From Ectopseudomonas khazarica (lineage in GTDB: Bacteria > Pseudomonadota > Gammaproteobacteria > Pseudomonadales > Pseudomonadaceae): a stretch of 64,000 bases of DNA. The notes beneath the pieces were generated by a model, which was given only the letters and a program-made list of their open reading frames with translations, was not told the DNA's origin and made no database searches. Below are positions 34,646 to 45,262 of this stretch, one piece after another (within the stretch, counting starts at the first letter, position 1; each line of letters begins with the position of its first letter). Where the stretch lies: positions 62,001 through 126,000 of the forward strand of contig NZ_SBHZ01000006.1 of NCBI RefSeq assembly GCF_004521985.1. The letters run 5' to 3'. The translations under genes were made by a program, and so were the position numbers.

Positions 34646-36484
34646 GTGCCGATGAAGTACCTGCGCTGGGTGATGCTGTGTCTGCTGGTCGTGGGGTTGA
34701 TCGCCTCGTTCTGGTTCAGCCAGGGTTGGTTGCAGTTGTGCGCCGGCCTGGCGGTGTTCCTGTTCGGCATGCAGTGCCTGGAGGAGGGCCTGCGCCAGTT
34801 GGCCGGCAGCAAGCTGGAGCAGATCCTCGCGCGCAGTACCTCGACGTCCTTCAAGAGCCTGCTGTTCGGCATCGGTGGCACGCTGCTGCTGCAGTCCAGC
34901 ACCCTGGTGTCGCTGCTCACCATCGCCTTCATCAGCACCGGGCTGATCCAGCTGGCCGGCGGCATCGCCATCCTGTTCGGCGCCAACCTGGGCGCCACCA
35001 GCGGCATCTGGCTGCTGGCGCTGGCCGGGCAGAACCTCAGCCTCAGTCCCCTGGCGCTGCCGCTGCTGGTCTTCGGCGTGCTGGCCGGTTTCTTCGGCAC
35101 CCGGAGCAAGGCGGCTGGGCGCATCGTGCTGGGCATTGCCTTCATCTTCCTCGGTATCGACCAGATCAAGGACGGCTTCGCCAGTTTCGGTGACCTGGAC
35201 ATGACCGGCATGCAGGCGGGCGGGCTGGCAGGCGCACTGCTGTTCACGGCCATCGGCATGGCCATCACCGTGGTACTGCAGTCCAGCCATGCGACCCTGA
35301 TGCTGACGCTGGCGGCCCTGGCCAGTGGTCAGCTGGAGCTGGGGCAGAGCCTGGCCATCGCCATCGGCTCGAACGTCGGCAGCAGCGTGACCACGGCGTT
35401 CGTCGGCTCCCTGGGCGGCAACCGCAGCGGCCAGCGCCTGGCCCTGGCACATGTGCTGTTCAACATCACCACCGGGACACTGGCGTTCTGCCTGCTCGGG
35501 CCGTTGACCTGGCTGGTGCACGCCCTGGCCGAACCGCTGGGGCTGGGCGACAACAGCCTGATCCAGCTGGCGATGTTCCACACCCTCTTCAACGCCATGG
35601 GCGTCGCCCTGTTCTGGCCATTGCAGGAGCGCCTGGCGCGCGTCCTGATTCGCTGGTTGCCGGAGTGCGCCGAGCCTCAGGTACTGATCACCGAGCTGCT
35701 GCCCGAGCAGGTCGTCGAGCCCCAGCGCACCCAGGCCCGCTACCTCAGCGAGCGCGCACTGGACTCGGTCGAGGCCGCTTCCGGGGCCGTGGTGCAGGAG
35801 CTGGGGCACCTCGGGCGCCTGAGCCTGGAGGTGATCTGCCACGCCCTCTACCTGCCCGTGGACCAGCTGGCGCGCTCGCGGGCCGACGAGCAACTGCTGC
35901 AGGCCAAGCCCTCGCACGCCGGCTTCGATGCCGAGCACCTCTACCAGTTTCATATCAAGGGCGTTTACGGCGACCTGCTGAGCTTCATGGGGCGCATGGA
36001 ACTGCCGATGGACGAGGCGCACCAGCAGTTCTGGGTGAGCTGTCAGCTGGCCGCGTTGCAACTGGTGGATGCGGTCAAGGATGCCAAGCACCTGCAGAAG
36101 AACCTGGGGCACTACCTCGATGCGCCGCCATCGGCGGTGCGCGATGCCTACGTGGAACTGCGGCGCCACCTGCTGACGACCCTGCATGAGGTGCGCGAAC
36201 TGGCGCGCAGCGATCTGCCCGAGGATGTCTGGCAGTCACGCCTGCGCTGGCTCGACGAGCAGGCGGCGGGTTTCGATGCGGGCTTCCGCCAGCGGCTGTT
36301 CGCCGATGTGCGCAGCGGACGCCTGGATGGCCTGCAGACCAGCTCGCTGATGAATGACCTGGGCTATGCCAGCCGCATCTTCCAGAGCCTGCGCAACGTG
36401 CTCATGCTTGGCAGCGAGCAGGCACTGTTCCGCGAGCTGCGCCAGTTCGGCGACGAGCAGGAAAGCCTGATCAAGCTCTCGTAG
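34646..36484 (+). CDS. Na/Pi-cotransporter family protein with PhoU-like C-terminal domain
   Basis: 612 residues from GTG 34646 (AAGGATGG six bases upstream); ATG 34652 is the close alternative. The membrane part has two NptA/PF02690 repeats, each with the QSS motif (LLLQSSTLVSLLT and VVLQSSHATLML), over roughly residues 10-330. The rest is soluble and helical, resembling PhoU (Glu/Arg/Leu-rich, ~340-610). Family members carry phosphate with Na+ or sense it; direction and substrate are not shown here. It is convergent with ggt across a hairpin. Confidence 0.9.
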   Translation: MPMKYLRWVMLCLLVVGLIASFWFSQGWLQLCAGLAVFLFGMQCLEEGLRQLAGSKLEQILARSTSTSFKSLLFGIGGTLLLQSSTLVSLLTIAFISTGLIQLAGGIAILFGANLGATSGIWLLALAGQNLSLSPLALPLLVFGVLAGFFGTRSKAAGRIVLGIAFIFLGIDQIKDGFASFGDLDMTGMQAGGLAGALLFTAIGMAITVVLQSSHATLMLTLAALASGQLELGQSLAIAIGSNVGSSVTTAFVGSLGGNRSGQRLALAHVLFNITTGTLAFCLLGPLTWLVHALAEPLGLGDNSLIQLAMFHTLFNAMGVALFWPLQERLARVLIRWLPECAEPQVLITELLPEQVVEPQRTQARYLSERALDSVEAASGAVVQELGHLGRLSLEVICHALYLPVDQLARSRADEQLLQAKPSHAGFDAEHLYQFHIKGVYGDLLSFMGRMELPMDEAHQQFWVSCQLAALQLVDAVKDAKHLQKNLGHYLDAPPSAVRDAYVELRRHLLTTLHEVRELARSDLPEDVWQSRLRWLDEQAAGFDAGFRQRLFADVRSGRLDGLQTSSLMNDLGYASRIFQSLRNVLMLGSEQALFRELRQFGDEQESLIKLS

Positions 36485-36490
36485 CGGCCC

Positions 36491-36526
36491 GCCCCTCGCA
36501 CAGCGCACAGGCTCCGTGCGAGGGGC
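36491..36526. terminator. Bidirectional hairpin between the Na/Pi gene and ggt
   Basis: GCCCCTCGCAC (36491-36501) and GTGCGAGGGGC (36516-36526) form a perfect 11-base stem. It lies between two convergent genes. Confidence 0.7.
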
Positions 36527-36549
36527 TTCAGTCGCGCTGGCGCCTGTGC

Positions 36550-38220
36550 TTACTCGCCCGCCGGCACCAGCGCCTCACCGATCCCGCGCGGGTCGCTGGC
36601 CGCCTGGACGGCGCCACTCACCTTGTTCCAGAACAGCACCTGCTGGTTGCCGTACTGCCGGTCCAGGCGCTTGAGCTGGTAGCCGCGCTTCTGCAGCTCG
36701 GCGATCTGCTCGGCGCTGAAGGTGTCCGGCTCGTGCTCGATCACATCGGGCAGGAACTGATGGTGGTAGCGGGCCACGGCCGGCCAGCGCTCGATGGGCT
36801 GATCGTCCAGGTACTCCAGCATCGACAGCAGCACCATGCTGGGGATGCGGCTGCCGCCGGGGGTGCCGAAGGCGGTGAATTCGTCGTTGCTTTCGAGGAA
36901 GCTCGGGCTCATCGAGGACAGTGGGCGCTTGCCGCCAGCGATCGCGTTGACCTCGCTGCCGGCCAGGCCATAGGCATTCGAGCCCTGCACGTCGGCGGCG
37001 AAATCGTCCATTTCATCGTTGAGCAACACGCCCGTGCCGGGCACGGTGAAGGCGGCGCCGAACGGCAGGTTGACCGACAGGGTGGCGGCAACCGAGTTGC
37101 CCTGTGCGTCGAGTACGGCGAAGTGCGTGGTGTGGTCGCCTTCATGCCAGGTGCCGGCCGGTGGCAGGGCGGAGCTCGGTGTGGCCTGCTCAGGGTCGAT
37201 GCTGCCGGCCAGCACGGCGAGGTGGCCGGGCGAGAGCATCTCCTGCAGCGGGTTCTTGACGAAATCCGGGTCGCCCAGCAGGGCGCGATCACGGTAAGCG
37301 CGGCGCAGGGCCTCGACCACGTAGTGCACGCGCTGCACCGGTTCGGCCTCCTGCCAGGGCAGTTGCTGGAGTATCGCCAGGCTCTGGGCCAGCGCCACGC
37401 CGCCTGCCGAGGGGGGCGGCGCGCTGATCAGCTCGTGGCCGTCCTCGAGGCGAAAGCGCAGCGGCTCGCGGCGCGCCACGCGGTACTCGCGCAGGTCGTC
37501 GAGCGTCCAGATACCGCCGGCCTGGCGTACGCCCGCGGCGAGGCGCTCGGCAATCGGGCCCTGGTAGAAACCGGCGCGGCCGTGATCGGCCAGGGCCTGC
37601 AGGGTGACGGCCAGGTCCGCCTGGCGCAGCAGCTGGCCTTCGGCGGGCACTTCGCCCTGGTCGAGGAACAGCTTCGCGCTTTCCGCATCGTCACGCAGCG
37701 CGGCCAGGCGCCAGGTGGCCCGTTCGCGGTAGACGCGGTCCACGGCAAAGCCTTCCCTGGCCAGGCGAATGGCCGGTGCCAGGCTGGTTTTCAGCGGCAG
37801 GCGCCCGTGATGCTCGGCCAGCTCCACCAGGGCGGCCGGCAAGCCGGGAATGGCGGCGGCCAGTGCGCCATTGAGCGACAGCTCGCGCTGTACCTTGCCG
37901 TCACGCACGTAGAGGTCCGCCTTGGACTCCAGCGGCGCCCGTTCGCGTGCATCGATGAAGTCGTAGCGGGGCGTGTCGCCTGCTGTGCGCAGGAGGAAGA
38001 AACCACCGCCGCCCAGGCCGGAGCCGTAGGGCTCGACCACGGCCAGCGCAGCGCTGGCGGCGACGGCGGCATCGAAGGCGTTGCCGCCGGCGTCGAGTAT
38101 CTGCTTGGCGGCCGCGGTGGCGGCCGGGTGAGCGGTGGCAATGGCGGGCTGGTGCGGTGCTGCCTGGGCCAGCAGGCTGGCGCCGAGCAGCAGGGTCGAT
38201 AGCAGGAGGTTGCGCAACAT
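36550..38220 (-). CDS. ggt: Gamma-glutamyltransferase (periplasmic)
   Basis: Transfers or hydrolyses the gamma-glutamyl group of glutathione. The 556-residue precursor has a signal peptide ending near AQAAP (~20). It self-cleaves at the catalytic Thr of HTTHFAVLD, within the conserved GDHTTHFAV segment. Substrate-binding RGSGLGGGGF-like region (SGLGGGGFFLL) and NDEMDDF match the family. The start ATG 38220 has only a weak SD; a TTG at 38253 is unlikely. Synteny with fdx and coaD is conserved in Pseudomonas. Confidence 0.95.
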   Translation of the reverse strand: MLRNLLLSTLLLGASLLAQAAPHQPAIATAHPAATAAAKQILDAGGNAFDAAVAASAALAVVEPYGSGLGGGGFFLLRTAGDTPRYDFIDARERAPLESKADLYVRDGKVQRELSLNGALAAAIPGLPAALVELAEHHGRLPLKTSLAPAIRLAREGFAVDRVYRERATWRLAALRDDAESAKLFLDQGEVPAEGQLLRQADLAVTLQALADHGRAGFYQGPIAERLAAGVRQAGGIWTLDDLREYRVARREPLRFRLEDGHELISAPPPSAGGVALAQSLAILQQLPWQEAEPVQRVHYVVEALRRAYRDRALLGDPDFVKNPLQEMLSPGHLAVLAGSIDPEQATPSSALPPAGTWHEGDHTTHFAVLDAQGNSVAATLSVNLPFGAAFTVPGTGVLLNDEMDDFAADVQGSNAYGLAGSEVNAIAGGKRPLSSMSPSFLESNDEFTAFGTPGGSRIPSMVLLSMLEYLDDQPIERWPAVARYHHQFLPDVIEHEPDTFSAEQIAELQKRGYQLKRLDRQYGNQQVLFWNKVSGAVQAASDPRGIGEALVPAGE

Positions 38221-38332
38221 GCGATCTACCGGGGCGGCTGAAGGAGGCTGCAAGCTTAGCAGCCCTGGCCTGGCGATGGGCGATGCGCAGCCGCCACGGA
38301 CGGCCTGTCGCCTCCCGGGCGGGGAGGAGGGA

Positions 38333-38783
<451 letters not shown>

Positions 38784-38808
38784 TCCGACAGGCGTGAACG
38801 GCCGGTGC

Positions 38809-39381
<573 letters not shown>

Positions 39382-39396
39382 TCAGGGGCGGTGCGT

Positions 39397-40995
39397 CTAG
39401 CTCGGGCTTTTCAGGCGCTCGGCCAGGAGCGTCGCCAGTTTCGCCGTGAGCCCGTAGATCGACAGCTGCGGGTTGGCACCGATGCTGGTGGGGAACAGCG
39501 AGCCGTCATGGACCGACAGGTTGGCCAGCTGGTGGTGCCGGCCGAGGCTGTCCACCACCGCCGTCTGCGGGTCTTCACCCATGGCGCAGCCGCCCATCAC
39601 GTGGGCGCTGCCCAGGCGCGTGCGGTACAGCGCCAGGTCGAGGTTGTCGATCATCTCCCGGGCCTCGCGCCAGGTGCTGACGAAGCGCGCATCGGCATGG
39701 GTCGGCATCACCGCCTTGGCGCCGGCGGCGAACTGGATCTCGGCCATGGTCAGGAAGGCCCGGCGCACACCGTCCCAGGTGTAGTCGGTCATCTGGTAGT
39801 CGAGCACCGGGCTGCCGTCGCCGCGCAGTTCCACGCGCCCTTCGGCGCTGTCCGGGTGGAAGCCGTCACGCAGCAGGGCGAGCATCACGTTGGTGTAGGG
39901 CAACTGCTCCATGCGCAGGGCATTCTCGCGGCCGAATTCGCCGAGCAGGGTGCTGGTCAGCGCCGGTTGCAGCGGCGGCACTTCCAGTTTGTAGGACAGG
40001 CGCCCGGTGGTGCCGTCGTCCCACTGGAAATGATCGGAATAGAGCGACTGGGGCGCGCCGTAGAAGGGGTTGATCACCTGCTCGAACTGCGCGGCGGAGA
40101 AGTTCACCAGGTGCAGGTAGGTCCGGCGGCCGATGCGCTGGTGCGGGTCCGGCGCTGCGGAACGCAGCAGGATGCCGGGGGTGTTGATGCCGCCGCCGGC
40201 CAGCACGTAGTGCCGCGCCTTGACGCGGATGCGCTTGCCGTTAGGCGCCACGCAGCGCGCATCCATGCCCAGGCAGTCGAGGCCAACTACCTGATCGCCT
40301 TCGATCACCAGCTTGTCGGCGCGGGCCAGGTAGAGCAGCTCGCCGCCTGCCTCGAGGGTAGCGGGGATGGTGGTGACCAGCATCGACTGCTTGGCGTTGG
40401 TCGGGCAGCCCATGCCGCAGTAGCCGAGGTTCCAGCAGCCGCGCACGTTGCGCGGGATCACCGCCCAGTGATAGCCGAGCTTGTCGCAACCGGTGCGGAT
40501 CACCTCGTTGTTGGCATTCGGCGGTACCACCCAGGGCGCGACCCCCAGGCGCTGCTCCATCTTCTCGAACCAGGGCGCCATCGACTCGACGTCATGGCCT
40601 TGCACGCCATGGGCTTCGGCCCAGTGCGCCAGGGTCTGCGCGGGCGTGCGGAAACTGCTGGTCCAGTTGATCAGCGTGGTGCCCCCGACGGCGCGGCCTT
40701 GCAGGATGGTGATGGCGCCATCCTTGCTCATGCGACCGATGCCTTCCTGATAGAGCGTCGGATAGGCCTCGGCTTCCTGCATCTTGAAGTCATCGCTGGT
40801 CTTCAGCGGGCCTTCTTCGATCAGCAGCACCTTGTAGCCGGCGGCGCTGAGGATCTCCGCCGTGGTCCCGCCGCCGGCACCGCTGCCGACGATGGCGACA
40901 TCCGCCTCCAGCGTCAGGTCGTTTTCCAGACGCGAACCGTCATGGGTTTTCCAGCCTTTGGCCAGGCCTTGCTTGAACAAATCGGGTACGGGCAT
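39397..40995 (-). CDS. GMC-family FAD oxidoreductase
   Basis: 532 residues from ATG 40995 (GAGGAA five bases upstream). The FAD fold is at the N-terminus: AIVGSGAGGGTTAEILSAAGYKVLLIEEG in pieces. The cysteine-rich GCWNLGYCGMGCPTNAKQS region and C-terminal MGGCAMGEDPQTAVVD / GANPQLSIYGLTAKLA motifs are typical of GMC dehydrogenases of alcohols, sugars or sterols. It is not the substrate-specific choline dehydrogenase. The downstream gene product in the same direction upstream (41170-41715) is a Tat-exported partner. Substrate unknown. Confidence 0.92.
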   Translation of the reverse strand: MPVPDLFKQGLAKGWKTHDGSRLENDLTLEADVAIVGSGAGGGTTAEILSAAGYKVLLIEEGPLKTSDDFKMQEAEAYPTLYQEGIGRMSKDGAITILQGRAVGGTTLINWTSSFRTPAQTLAHWAEAHGVQGHDVESMAPWFEKMEQRLGVAPWVVPPNANNEVIRTGCDKLGYHWAVIPRNVRGCWNLGYCGMGCPTNAKQSMLVTTIPATLEAGGELLYLARADKLVIEGDQVVGLDCLGMDARCVAPNGKRIRVKARHYVLAGGGINTPGILLRSAAPDPHQRIGRRTYLHLVNFSAAQFEQVINPFYGAPQSLYSDHFQWDDGTTGRLSYKLEVPPLQPALTSTLLGEFGRENALRMEQLPYTNVMLALLRDGFHPDSAEGRVELRGDGSPVLDYQMTDYTWDGVRRAFLTMAEIQFAAGAKAVMPTHADARFVSTWREAREMIDNLDLALYRTRLGSAHVMGGCAMGEDPQTAVVDSLGRHHQLANLSVHDGSLFPTSIGANPQLSIYGLTAKLATLLAERLKSPS

Positions 40996-41169
40996 CGTTT
41001 TTCCTCGGGTCACCGAAACCTGCTGTGCGATCCGCGTGCGGCGTCAGCTCCTCGCCCGTGATTCGGCGTACTTCAGTACGGCCTCGCCACGTGCTGCGAG
41101 CCTTCCTTGCACTCGAATCGCTCGCTGCGGTTTCAGAGGCATCATTCTGATAATGGCGGTTGGCTGAAT

Positions 41170-41715
41170 TCAGACGGTGGGCGGGCCGGGATAGCCGCAG
41201 TGTGCCCAGGACTCCGGCCGGCCATACCAGGCCATCATCACCAGTTGCAGCAGCGAGGCATGGCCCATGCGCAACAGGCTCAGGCTGCTGTTCTGCCAGC
41301 GTTCGAGGAAGTGCCGCACATCGTCGGCACTGGCGTTCTCCCAGCTGCCCCAGATCCCGGTCAGCGGGCCGCGGGTGATGGTCAGTGCCAGCACGTCGAA
41401 CAGCTGCACGGTGAGCTTCTGCATCTCTGGGGAGAAGTGCGCCAGGCCGTTGTCGATGCTGCGCAAGGTGCCCTCGACGGCCTGCGGCATGCGTTCGCTG
41501 GCGACGGCGCCGTCGAGCATGACCGGGATCAGTGCCTTGAGAAACGGCAGGTCGCTGCTGCGCAGGATCAGGTAGCCGCTGGCCGGCGTGCCGGCCGAGC
41601 AACCGCTGAGCGTGGCGGTGAGTCCGGCCGTGCCGAGCAGCGCCGTGCCCATCAGGCCGACCTTGAGCAGGCTGCGCCGCGACAGCTGCGGCGCATCTGG
41701 AGTGGTGTCGTTCAT
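41170..41715 (-). CDS. Tat-exported lipoprotein-like partner of the GMC oxidoreductase
   Basis: 181 residues from ATG 41715. The twin-arginine signal SRRSLLKVGLMG is followed by a hydrophobic run ending in TLSGC, a lipobox-like cysteine, so it is likely Tat-exported and lipidated. The rest is a small helical domain related to gluconate 2-dehydrogenase subunit 3. Such subunits carry the partner across the membrane (known for the family). It lies upstream of the GMC gene and downstream of the aldehyde dehydrogenase gene, with the same orientation. Confidence 0.85.
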   Translation of the reverse strand: MNDTTPDAPQLSRRSLLKVGLMGTALLGTAGLTATLSGCSAGTPASGYLILRSSDLPFLKALIPVMLDGAVASERMPQAVEGTLRSIDNGLAHFSPEMQKLTVQLFDVLALTITRGPLTGIWGSWENASADDVRHFLERWQNSSLSLLRMGHASLLQLVMMAWYGRPESWAHCGYPGPPTV

Positions 41716-41757
41716 TGTTGTTATCACCAGGCGTAGAGCGGGCCGGGCCCGCGTTGA

Positions 41758-43188
41758 TCAGCGCACGAACAGTTTGTAGACCAGCTTCTGGATCGACTTG
41801 CCATAGGGCGGGTAGATCAGGCGCGCCGCGTTGAAGCGTTGCTTGATGAACACCCCCTTGGCCTTGCTGAACGTCAGGAACCCTTCGTGGCCGTGGTAGT
41901 GGCCCATGCCCGACGGGCCGATGCCGCCGAACGGCATGTCGTCCTGGGCCACGTGCAGCAGGGTGTCGTTCAGGCACACGCCACCGGAATGGGTTTCGTG
42001 CAGCACGCGCTGCTGCTCGTGCTTGTCGTAGCCGAAGTAGTACAGCGCCAGCGGACGGGGCCGCGCGTTGACGTAGGCGAAGGCATCTTCCAGGCGGTCG
42101 TATGGCACCACCGGCAGCAGCGGGCCGAAGATCTCGTCCTGCATCAGCTTCATCTCGTCGTTGACGTCCAGTACCAGGCTCTGCGGCAGGCGCCGGCCCT
42201 GGGCTTCGGGGTAGAGCGGGACGATGCGTGCGCCCTTGGCCTCGGCGTCCAGCAGGTAGCCGTTGAGGCGTGCCAGCTGGCGCTCGTTGATGATCGCCGT
42301 GTAGTCCGGGTTGTCCTGCAGTTGCGGGTAGAAGCGCTGCACCACCTCGCGGTAGGCGCTGACGAAGCCTTCGATGCGGTCACGCGGTACCAGCACATAG
42401 TCCGGGGCCACGCAGGTCTGTCCGGCGTTGAGGGTCTTGCCGAAGGCAATGCGCTCGGCGGCGTCTGCCAGCGGCACCTCGGCCGATACGATGGCCGGCG
42501 ACTTGCCGCCCAGCTCCAGGGTCACCGGGGTGAGGTTTTCCGCGGCAGCACGCATCACGTGCTTGCCGATGCTGGTGGCGCCGGTGAACAGCAGGTGGTC
42601 GAACGGCAACCTGGAGAAGGCCACGCCCACCTCGGCCTCGCCCAGGGCGACGCTGACCAGGTCCTCGGGGAAGATGCGCGCCAGCAGGTCCTTGATCAGT
42701 TGCGAGGTGGCCGGGGTGGACTCGCTCATCTTGATCATCACCCGGTTGCCGGCGGCCAGGGCGGCGGTCAACGGGCCGATGGCCAGGAACAGCGGGTAGT
42801 TCCACGGCACGATGATGCCGGCCACGCCCAGTGGCTGGTAGATGACCTTGGCCGAGGCCGGCAAGAACTGCATGCCGACGCTGCGGCGCGACGGCTTCAT
42901 CCACTTGCGGATGCGCCGGGTCGCGTAGTCGATGCCATGCAGGCTCGGCATCAGCTCGGCGAGCAAGGTCTCGTCAGCGGAGCGGTTGCTGAAGTCTTCG
43001 GAGATCGCCGCGACCAGGGCGTCCTGCTGCTGGACCAGCAGCTCGCGCAGGGTCTTGAGCCACTGGATGCGCTGCTCGGCTGACGGCATGGGGTTGGCGC
43101 CGAAGGCAGAGCGTTGCAGGGCAAAGGTGTTTTCCAGCTGGTTGATCTGCTGTTGGCTGTGCTGCAGGTAGGCGATGTCGGCGACCAT
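41758..43188 (-). CDS. Coniferyl-aldehyde dehydrogenase-type ALDH
   Basis: Oxidises an aldehyde to the acid with NAD(P)+. The 476-residue protein has catalytic Cys in NAGQTCVAPDYVLV, catalytic Glu in TLELGGKSPAIV, cofactor loop IIVPWNYPLFLAIG, and a C-terminal hydrophobic tail (YPPYGKSIQKLVYKLFVR). The sequence best fits the short coniferyl-aldehyde dehydrogenase (CalB) class rather than betaine-aldehyde enzymes. Start ATG 43188 follows AGGAG. First gene of a possible three-gene operon with the Tat protein and GMC oxidoreductase, divergent from the TetR gene. Confidence 0.92.
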   Translation of the reverse strand: MVADIAYLQHSQQQINQLENTFALQRSAFGANPMPSAEQRIQWLKTLRELLVQQQDALVAAISEDFSNRSADETLLAELMPSLHGIDYATRRIRKWMKPSRRSVGMQFLPASAKVIYQPLGVAGIIVPWNYPLFLAIGPLTAALAAGNRVMIKMSESTPATSQLIKDLLARIFPEDLVSVALGEAEVGVAFSRLPFDHLLFTGATSIGKHVMRAAAENLTPVTLELGGKSPAIVSAEVPLADAAERIAFGKTLNAGQTCVAPDYVLVPRDRIEGFVSAYREVVQRFYPQLQDNPDYTAIINERQLARLNGYLLDAEAKGARIVPLYPEAQGRRLPQSLVLDVNDEMKLMQDEIFGPLLPVVPYDRLEDAFAYVNARPRPLALYYFGYDKHEQQRVLHETHSGGVCLNDTLLHVAQDDMPFGGIGPSGMGHYHGHEGFLTFSKAKGVFIKQRFNAARLIYPPYGKSIQKLVYKLFVR

Positions 43189-43252
43189 GGGGATTCTCCT
43201 CGACGTTCCAGCTGGGCGTGGTTGCACGCTCCGATTCGACTGAACTGGATTT

Positions 43253-43270
43253 TTAGAGCAATTACTCTAA
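43253..43270. promoter_or_regulatory. Probable TetR operator
   Basis: TTAGAGCAATTACTCTAA is an 18-base palindrome with one mismatched pair, midway in the 226-base divergent gap between the ALDH and TetR genes. AT-rich against a GC-rich background, as expected for a TetR site controlling both directions. Confidence 0.7.
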
Positions 43271-43414
43271 TGTGTCAAATAGGATGCCGCGTGACGCTGT
43301 CCGCTGCACCCTAACCAAAGGTCAGCGAAAGCCTGCCGGTTGCACCGGGGGTAACACTTCGCCGGTTTCTGCCTGTACCTTTGCCTCTTTTCGACGTCGA
43401 GACCGAGCTGCGAG

Positions 43415-44074
43415 ATGGCGCCACCCAAGACCCGCGATCGCATCGTTGCCGAGAGCCTGGCCCTGTTCAACAGCCAGGGCGAGCGCAATGTCACCACCAA
43501 CCACATCGCCGCGCACCTGGGGATTTCGCCGGGCAATCTGTATTACCACTTCCGCAACAAGCAGGTGATCATCGCCGAGCTGTTCGCCCAGTACGAAGCC
43601 CAGGTCGACAGCTTTCTGCGCCTGCCCGAGCAGCGCGCGCTGACGGTGGACGACAAGACCTTCTATCTGGAGGCGCTGCTGGCGGCGATGTGGCACTACC
43701 GCTTCCTGCATCGCGACCTGGAGCACCTGCTGGAGTCCGACGCCGAGCTGGCCGAGCGTTACCGCGCCTTCGCCCGGCGTTGCCTGGTTGGCGCGCAGTC
43801 CATCTACCAGGGGTTCGTCGACGCCGGCATCCTGCTGATGACCCCGGCGCAGATCGAGGCGCTGACGCTCAACAGCTGGATCATCATGACCTCCTGGGTA
43901 CGCTTTCTCTGCACCGCCGGCGCCAACCCGGACAACCTCAGTCAGGACATGCTGCGCCGTGGCATCTATCAGGTGCTGGCGCTGGAAGGCGGCTACATAG
44001 CGCCCTCGGCACGCGAGGCGGTCGAGGCGCTGTACGGTCGTCTGCATGTGCCGCTGGAGCAGGTGCTGGGCTGA
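43415..44074 (+). CDS. TetR-family transcriptional regulator
   Basis: 219 residues with an N-terminal HTH (NHIAAHLGISPGNLYYHFRNKQVIIAEL) and a larger helical ligand domain. The C-terminal half has many Trp/Trp-Ile segments. Divergent from the ALDH-Tat-GMC genes across a palindrome, so it probably represses them and itself. The inducer is not known; an aldehyde or alcohol substrate of the operon is the simplest guess (inference). Confidence 0.92.
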   Translation: MAPPKTRDRIVAESLALFNSQGERNVTTNHIAAHLGISPGNLYYHFRNKQVIIAELFAQYEAQVDSFLRLPEQRALTVDDKTFYLEALLAAMWHYRFLHRDLEHLLESDAELAERYRAFARRCLVGAQSIYQGFVDAGILLMTPAQIEALTLNSWIIMTSWVRFLCTAGANPDNLSQDMLRRGIYQVLALEGGYIAPSAREAVEALYGRLHVPLEQVLG

Positions 44075-44137
44075 TTGCCTCTCGTCTCCGGAGGGGCTAC
44101 GTCAGCGCATGCCGCGCAGGAACGGCATCGGTCGCGA

Positions 44138-45118
44138 TTATTCGAGGCTCGTCAGCCACTGCGGGATACGCCGCTCCAGGTAATACACCGGCTTGCGCGG
44201 GCTGCCTTCGACGAAGCCGACATGGCCGCCCCTGGCGTGCAGTTCGAACTCGGTGCCGGGCGCCAGCTCGCTGGCTTCGGGCAGGCTGTGGCGGAAGATG
44301 AAGGGGTCGTCCGCGGCCTGGATCAGCAGGGCAGGGGTGCGGATCGCGCCGAGGTAGAAACGGCTCGACGCGCGGCGGTAGTAGTCGTGGGCGTCGGCGA
44401 AGCCATGCAGCGGCGCGGTGATGCGGCCGTCGAAGTCCCAGAAGGTGCGCATGCCGTCCAGCGGTCCCAGCCGTTCCAGTACCGACAGGCGCTCGCCCTG
44501 GCCCTGCTCGGCGAACAGGCGCTGCTTGTTGTTCACGTAGGCGACCATCTCGCGCATGAAGTGCGCCTGGTATACCCGCGAGAAGCCCAGGCCGATGCGG
44601 TCCGCGCACTGGTCCAGGCGAAACGGCACGGACACCGCCACGGCGCCGCGCAACAGGCTCTGCGCGCCGCTTTCCCCCAGGTACTTGAGCAGCACGTTGC
44701 CACCCAGCGAGTAGCCGACCGCATACAGCGCTGCCATCGGCCGTTGCGCACGCAGATGGGCCACTGTCGCGGCCAGGTCCTCGCTGGCCCCGGAGTGGTA
44801 GCCGCGTGGCAGCAGGTTGGGTTCGCCTGAGCAGCCGCGCCAGTTCAGCGCCACGCTGGCCCAGCCGCGTGCAGCCAGGGTCTGCTGCAGGCCCAGCACG
44901 TACAGCGAGTCGGAGCTGCCGGTCAGGCCGTGCAGCACCAGTACCAGCGGCGCGTGGGCGTCGTGCGGGCCATGCCAGTCGAGGTCGAGGAAGTCGCCGT
45001 CGTCCAGCCACAGACGCTCACGCCGGCGCTGCAATTGCGGCGGCTTGCGGCAGAAGGGGTTCCACAGCGTCTGCAGGTGCGGGCCGGGGAGCCACCAGGC
45101 GGGCTGGAAGGGCGTCAT
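44138..45118 (-). CDS. YheT-family alpha/beta hydrolase
   Basis: 326 residues from ATG 45118. The catalytic residues can be seen: nucleophile Ser in VGYSLGGNVLLKYLG, Asp in AADDPFI, and His in GGHVGFVEG. Opening motif LVLHGLTGSS is typical of COG0429 (YheT/ABHD1-3) hydrolases, many of which act on lipid esters; the substrate here is unknown. The in-frame extension to 45199 falls in a repeat element. Confidence 0.9.
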   Translation of the reverse strand: MTPFQPAWWLPGPHLQTLWNPFCRKPPQLQRRRERLWLDDGDFLDLDWHGPHDAHAPLVLVLHGLTGSSDSLYVLGLQQTLAARGWASVALNWRGCSGEPNLLPRGYHSGASEDLAATVAHLRAQRPMAALYAVGYSLGGNVLLKYLGESGAQSLLRGAVAVSVPFRLDQCADRIGLGFSRVYQAHFMREMVAYVNNKQRLFAEQGQGERLSVLERLGPLDGMRTFWDFDGRITAPLHGFADAHDYYRRASSRFYLGAIRTPALLIQAADDPFIFRHSLPEASELAPGTEFELHARGGHVGFVEGSPRKPVYYLERRIPQWLTSLE

Positions 45119-45159
45119 GGAACTGTCCTGTCGGGGGATGGTGTTTTTACCCATATACC

Positions 45160-45200
45160 GCCGTGTTGGTGGATGTAAAAGGCAACATCCACCCTGCATG
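45160..45200. repeat. GTAGGGTGGATGACGC-family half element
   Basis: GGTGGATG TAAAAGGCAA CATCCACC is a perfect 8-base hairpin matching the right half of the element at 3911-3945. It lies between YheT and rsmD; a related GGGTGGATGGCGC occurs at 45222. No gene is visible in this 144-base gap. Confidence 0.65.
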
Positions 45201-45262
45201 GCGTTCAGCGTGGCCTGGTCGGGTGGATGGCGCTTGCCTCGCCAGCACTCACACCAGGCAGG

